Assembly: GCF_963855985.1 (NCBI RefSeq)
Contig: NC_087104.1
Location: 8,308,001-8,372,000 of the forward strand
Direction: 5' to 3'
Source of the DNA: Ostrinia nubilalis
Lineage: Eukaryota > Arthropoda > Insecta > Lepidoptera > Crambidae
DNA length: 64,000 bases
Below are positions 63,801 through 64,000 of this stretch, one piece after another. The translations under genes were made by a program, and so were the position numbers. Each line of letters begins with the position of its first letter. Position 1 is the first letter of the stretch. The notes beneath the pieces are model-generated. The model was given only the letters and a program-made list of their open reading frames with translations. It had not been told where the DNA came from and did not search any database.

Positions 63801-64000
63801 GGCGTAGCAGCGGCGGATACAGTTAATTTTCCCGCGGGTTAAACTTGGTGACACAGGAATTGCAGCGGTGGGAATATCTTGCTCTCAGTTCTCAAGTCTT
63901 TGCTTACCATAGGCTCCTTCTTCCTGGCGGGCCTCGGCAGCGGCGGGCCGACGTCGGGCGGGTCGTCGTGCGGCGGACGCGGCGGCGGGCGCGCCAGCGC
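51427..64000 (-). CDS. large multi-exon gene, product unrecognised (3' part; 5' end outside window)
   Basis: Exons in transcript order: proline-rich 62219-62103 (one of several copies), 59623-59466, 58764-58671, 58578-57627, 56494-56318, 55366-55252, 54883-54503, 54425-54352, 54262-54181, 53840-53619, 51814-51427. Every junction is GT-AG with matching phase, giving 880 aa after the proline-rich exon. The order is: PxxP-rich (GPPLPRPARKKEP); a short helical segment (FDITLSQLL to YLRSYLAADNERA); 317 residues acidic/Ser-rich with NFDDFDKK, DRYAAFREI and DRYAALREI; a Gly/Val then Arg run; Arg-Asp repeats; and a C-terminus with MFEDDF and SDPFENDAFF, ending FQGFGNA. DPF/FxDxF motifs recall clathrin-adaptor ligands and PxxP recalls SH3 ligands, so an endocytic or signalling scaffold is possible, but I do not recognise the family. 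Three exon edges are locally amplified. Confidence 0.72.
52104..53760 (-). repeat. 11-copy 151/152-bp tandem array of an exon end with its splice donor
   Basis: Units start with GCGACCTCACCTGGCG at 52104, 52244, 52396, 52547, 52699, 52851, 53002, 53154, 53306, 53458 and 53609. Most are 152 bp, some 151, and the first is 140 with a 12-bp deletion. On the minus strand each holds RTRRDYRFSSDFSPRDH through APYSSLDGA, then the donor CAG-GTGAGG and about 25 bp of intron. Copies appear nearly identical. Only the 53609 copy is preceded by a usable acceptor (53841). Confidence 0.93.
53619..53840 (-). CDS. unnamed gene, Arg-rich exon (source of the 152-bp array)
   Basis: Acceptor TGTGTCAACAG, donor GCCAG-GTGAGG, phase 2 to 2. 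Encodes YGSTLGWPGRRSGSTRRSPE, Arg-rich sequence, then DYRFSSDFSPRDHASPFDHE and KKRAPYSSLDGA. Joins in frame to the last exon at 51814. Confidence 0.78.
54181..54262 (-). CDS. unnamed gene, small exon (RNYGSLGW)
   Basis: 82 nt: acceptor CTATTTCAG, donor GAAG-GTAAAA. Encodes RNYGSLGWRETRRRAEMRQS and EDPSDR. YGSLGW echoes YGSTLGW at the start of the next exon, suggesting an old duplication. Confidence 0.75.
54352..54425 (-). CDS. unnamed gene, small exon (YSDGCGSGRSS)
   Basis: 74 nt: acceptor GTATTTTAG, donor GACG-GTAAAA. Encodes YSDGCGSGRSSPRDRWPDQR WRKD. Phases match both neighbours (GA+T giving Asp, G+AA giving Glu). Confidence 0.75.
54503..54883 (-). CDS. unnamed gene, Arg-Asp repeat exon
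   Basis: 381 nt: acceptor AAAATTTTCAG, donor GAAGA-GTGAGT. Begins HNSSAGSRECLDSGSGREKD, then about 80 residues of RD/RE/RS dipeptide repeats, and ends SYDEEE. Such mixed-charge RD domains occur in splicing-associated and other low-complexity nuclear proteins. They could also be structural spacers. Confidence 0.78.
55252..55366 (-). CDS. unnamed gene, exon with SPWDEDLPPVTR
   Basis: 115 nt: acceptor TTCATCCTCAG, donor TCAAG-GTACAC. Encodes QTSSSSRDVSPWDEDLPPVT RLQRPPSHHRDHRDRDS. Phase 2 in, 2 out. Confidence 0.72.
55650..55880 (-). repeat. two diverged copies of the PPKNHN exon end
   Basis: Minus-strand GAGACGTCGTCGAAAAACCA then TAACG-GTGAGT (donor plus side at 55658-55665), and AGGACCCCGCCCAAGAACCA (about 55795-55815), resemble the exon end CACCGCCTAAAAACCACAAC G-GTAAGT at 56318. 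The first keeps a good donor in the same phase and could be an alternative exon. Confidence 0.6.
55889..56116. mobile_element. dispersed repeat shared with 32193-32716
   Basis: ACCACAGAATAATAATAAGT, ATGTATGCTCAATGTCAT and CGCGGAGATGAAC are in the same order as in the hnRNP K intron copy, without the 250-bp central insert. It lies in an intron of the unnamed gene. Confidence 0.65.
56126..56292. mobile_element. 167-bp MITE
   Basis: Inverted ends TACCATGAGTTTACGTTAGG and CCTAACGTAAACTCATGGTA pair over about 28 bp. No coding. It lies 25 bp from the donor of the exon ending at 56318. Confidence 0.8.
56318..56494 (-). CDS. unnamed gene, Gly/Val- and Arg-rich exon
   Basis: 177 nt with acceptor GATTGCGCAG and donor AACG-GTAAGT; phases fit both neighbours. 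Encodes KCVGVCGVGVGGGVGVGPGV, then SSDSRDSEPRARRRRGTPPK NHN. The Gly/Val run is odd and the acceptor is weak. A shorter exon starting inside is possible, so the 5' boundary is the least certain of the set. Confidence 0.5.
56676..56787. mobile_element. short MITE ending GTTGCACCA, copy 2
   Basis: GAGGCTAAGTTGCACCATCA and the inverted ATGGTGCAACCCAGCCTTA bracket 112 bp. Same family as 13917-14044. Confidence 0.75.
57627..58578 (-). CDS. unnamed gene, long acidic/serine-rich exon
   Basis: 952 nt: acceptor CTTATTCGCAG, donor AAAG-GTACAT, phase 0 to 1. 317 residues start HIHVEPSMKTEKEKPLSAMP. They include FVANFDDFDKKANPSYDRYA, DRYAALREI, ILDPLDSVE, SDFFDCIDNSSLSFSHVEDAF and a Pro/Ser-rich end. 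Coding quality is clear (long frame, non-random composition). No globular domain was recognised; it reads as a disordered scaffold with repeated short motifs. Confidence 0.85.
58671..58764 (-). CDS. unnamed gene, exon with helical segment (second half)
   Basis: 94 nt: acceptor CAATTTACAG, donor AGCG-GTATGT. Encodes LRVPATTLSSMTLPQLTEYL RSYLAADNERA, continuing the helix from the preceding exon. Confidence 0.82.
59466..59623 (-). CDS. unnamed gene, exon with helical segment (first half)
   Basis: 158 nt: acceptor TTACTCTTCAG, donor CACCG-GTGAGT. Encodes ADRSTKPRLSSAATNSSEDE, YLTPAPPPLPTARR, then FDITLSQLLTCTVDELAH. It starts in phase 0, matching the proline-rich exon copies upstream. Confidence 0.82.
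59624..62102 (-). other. intron of the unnamed gene with no further supported exon
   Basis: Contains the palindromic element at 60727-61478. A 121-codon plus-strand frame (60441-60806, MPLKEISTISFPQHGEGFYV...) partly overlaps that element; it has no recognised domain and may be a mobile-element remnant. Confidence 0.5.
60727..61478. mobile_element. long palindromic element with a nested family-1 MITE in its loop
   Basis: The left arm GAAAGAAGAACGGTCATCTG through GAGATACAGCCGGATTATACA is inverted as the right arm TGTATAATCCGGTTGTATCTC through GACCGTTCTTCTTTAT. Arms are about 270-290 bp and over 90 percent alike. The loop 60994-61194 is a shortened copy of the MITE at 6190-6848 (TACAGGGTGGAAACG ... 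CACCCTGTA). Confidence 0.82.
62103..62219 (-). CDS. unnamed gene, proline-rich exon copy nearest the next exon
   Basis: Acceptor CTATGTAG, donor ATG-GTAAGC, phase 0 to 0, 39 codons: PAWPPPKKEPALARPPHDHD, DPPDAGPPLPRPARKKEPM. Contains PxxP motifs next to basic residues, as in SH3 ligands. Being symmetric, any number of copies can be included without changing frame. Confidence 0.65.
62220..62480. mobile_element. LINE/SINE 3' tail, copy 1, within the exon array
   Basis: Plus strand ...GGTTCTGGAATGGAGGCCGC, GGGGGAGGCCTATATTCAGC, AGTGGACGTTATATGGCTGA then a GATGAT microsatellite. This is a common lepidopteran non-LTR tail. A nearly identical copy at 63001-63260 shows it was duplicated with the exon unit rather than inserted twice. 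Confidence 0.75.
62868..62999 (-). CDS. unnamed gene, proline-rich exon copy (44 codons)
   Basis: Same exon as 62219-62103 with an extra PPPRPP block; acceptor CTATGTAG, donor ATG-GTAAAC. Phase 0 to 0, fully open. It differs from the other full copies mainly in the number of Arg-Pro repeats. Confidence 0.6.
63001..63260. mobile_element. LINE/SINE 3' tail, copy 2, within the exon array
   Basis: Only a few base differences from 62220-62480 over about 250 bp, including the same junctions with the exon copy and the same trailing GATGAT repeat followed by AAGGCTCCTTCTTGGTC. Confidence 0.75.
63908..64000 (-). CDS. unnamed gene, proline-rich exon copy cut by window edge
   Basis: Donor ATG-GTAAGC at 63907/63908. 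Open in the same frame to the window edge, encoding ALARPPPRPPHDDPPDVGPP and LPRPARKKEPM. The acceptor lies outside. Confidence 0.6.

Larger units (their letters stand above)
62095..64000 (-). repeat. amplified proline-rich exon array
   Basis: About ten copies of an exon end plus donor (minus strand: AAGAAGGAGCCTATG-GTAAG or variants) are found with donors at about 62103, 62549, 62747, 62868, 63324, 63454, 63577, 63697, 63775 and 63908. Full-length copies: 62219-62103 (39 codons), 62999-62868 (44 codons), 62653-62549 (35 codons, two compensating indels), and one starting beyond 64000 and ending at 63908. Others retain only the last about 10-15 codons. Short intron pieces (GTCAAACTTAGCTACACAGG) repeat with them. 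Confidence 0.88.

Overview
This is eukaryotic nuclear DNA, most likely from a moth or butterfly. Genes are split by GT-AG introns, the background is AT-rich, and no bacterial-style operons are present. The repeats are of types common in Lepidoptera: Helitron 3' ends (hairpin then CTAG-T), a piggyBac remnant at TTAA, hAT elements with 8-bp target duplications, tRNA-headed SINEs, R1-type LINE pieces, MITEs ending in GTTGCACCA, and LINE tails with a GAT/CAT microsatellite. The species cannot be named from the sequence.

Three cellular genes are supported. (1) On + strand, about 16.7-36.8 kb, is a complete hnRNP K homologue: nine coding exons in consistent phase, 385 aa, three KH domains and an RGG/proline-rich linker. 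(2) On - strand, 41.0-39.5 kb, is a two-exon LysM-domain, single-membrane-pass protein of the LYSMD3/4 type (238 aa). (3) On - strand, from beyond 64.0 kb to 51.4 kb, is the 3' part of a large gene I cannot name. Ten exons join in consistent phase to give 880 aa downstream of a proline-rich exon. The product has a proline-rich part, a short helical segment, a long acidic/serine region with two DRYAxREI motifs, an Arg-Asp-rich segment and DPF/FxDDF motifs near the C-terminus.

Region by region: 1-16 kb is AT-rich and gene-poor, with inverted-repeat elements at 6.2-7.4 kb, a SINE at 10.2 kb and a long-terminal-inverted-repeat element at 11.6-13.0 kb. 16.7-36.8 kb is hnRNP K, whose introns carry a hAT element with a dead R1 LINE inside it, a piggyBac remnant, a Helitron end, copied pieces of the KH3 exon, two further hAT elements and a 77-bp satellite. 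37.3-39.2 kb holds a broken LINE and a GC-rich foldback. 39.5-41.1 kb is the LysM gene, with a 1.6-kb nested foldback and a hAT-split SINE just upstream. 44.7-49.8 kb holds two more copies of the long-inverted-repeat element, one of them split by a hAT carrying a 103-bp minisatellite. 51.4-64 kb is the unnamed gene.

The most striking pattern is repeated amplification of exon edges together with their splice sites. In the unnamed gene, a proline-rich phase 0-0 exon recurs about ten times (62-64 kb), a donor-bearing exon end recurs eleven times as a 151/152-bp tandem array (52.1-53.76 kb), and another exon end occurs three times (55.65-56.34 kb). In hnRNP K, the start of the KH3 exon is copied twice within its own intron, and a MITE lies 23 bp before the genuine acceptor. 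The second notable point is a family of about 1.43-kb long-inverted-repeat elements with 3-bp target duplications, present in three full-length copies.
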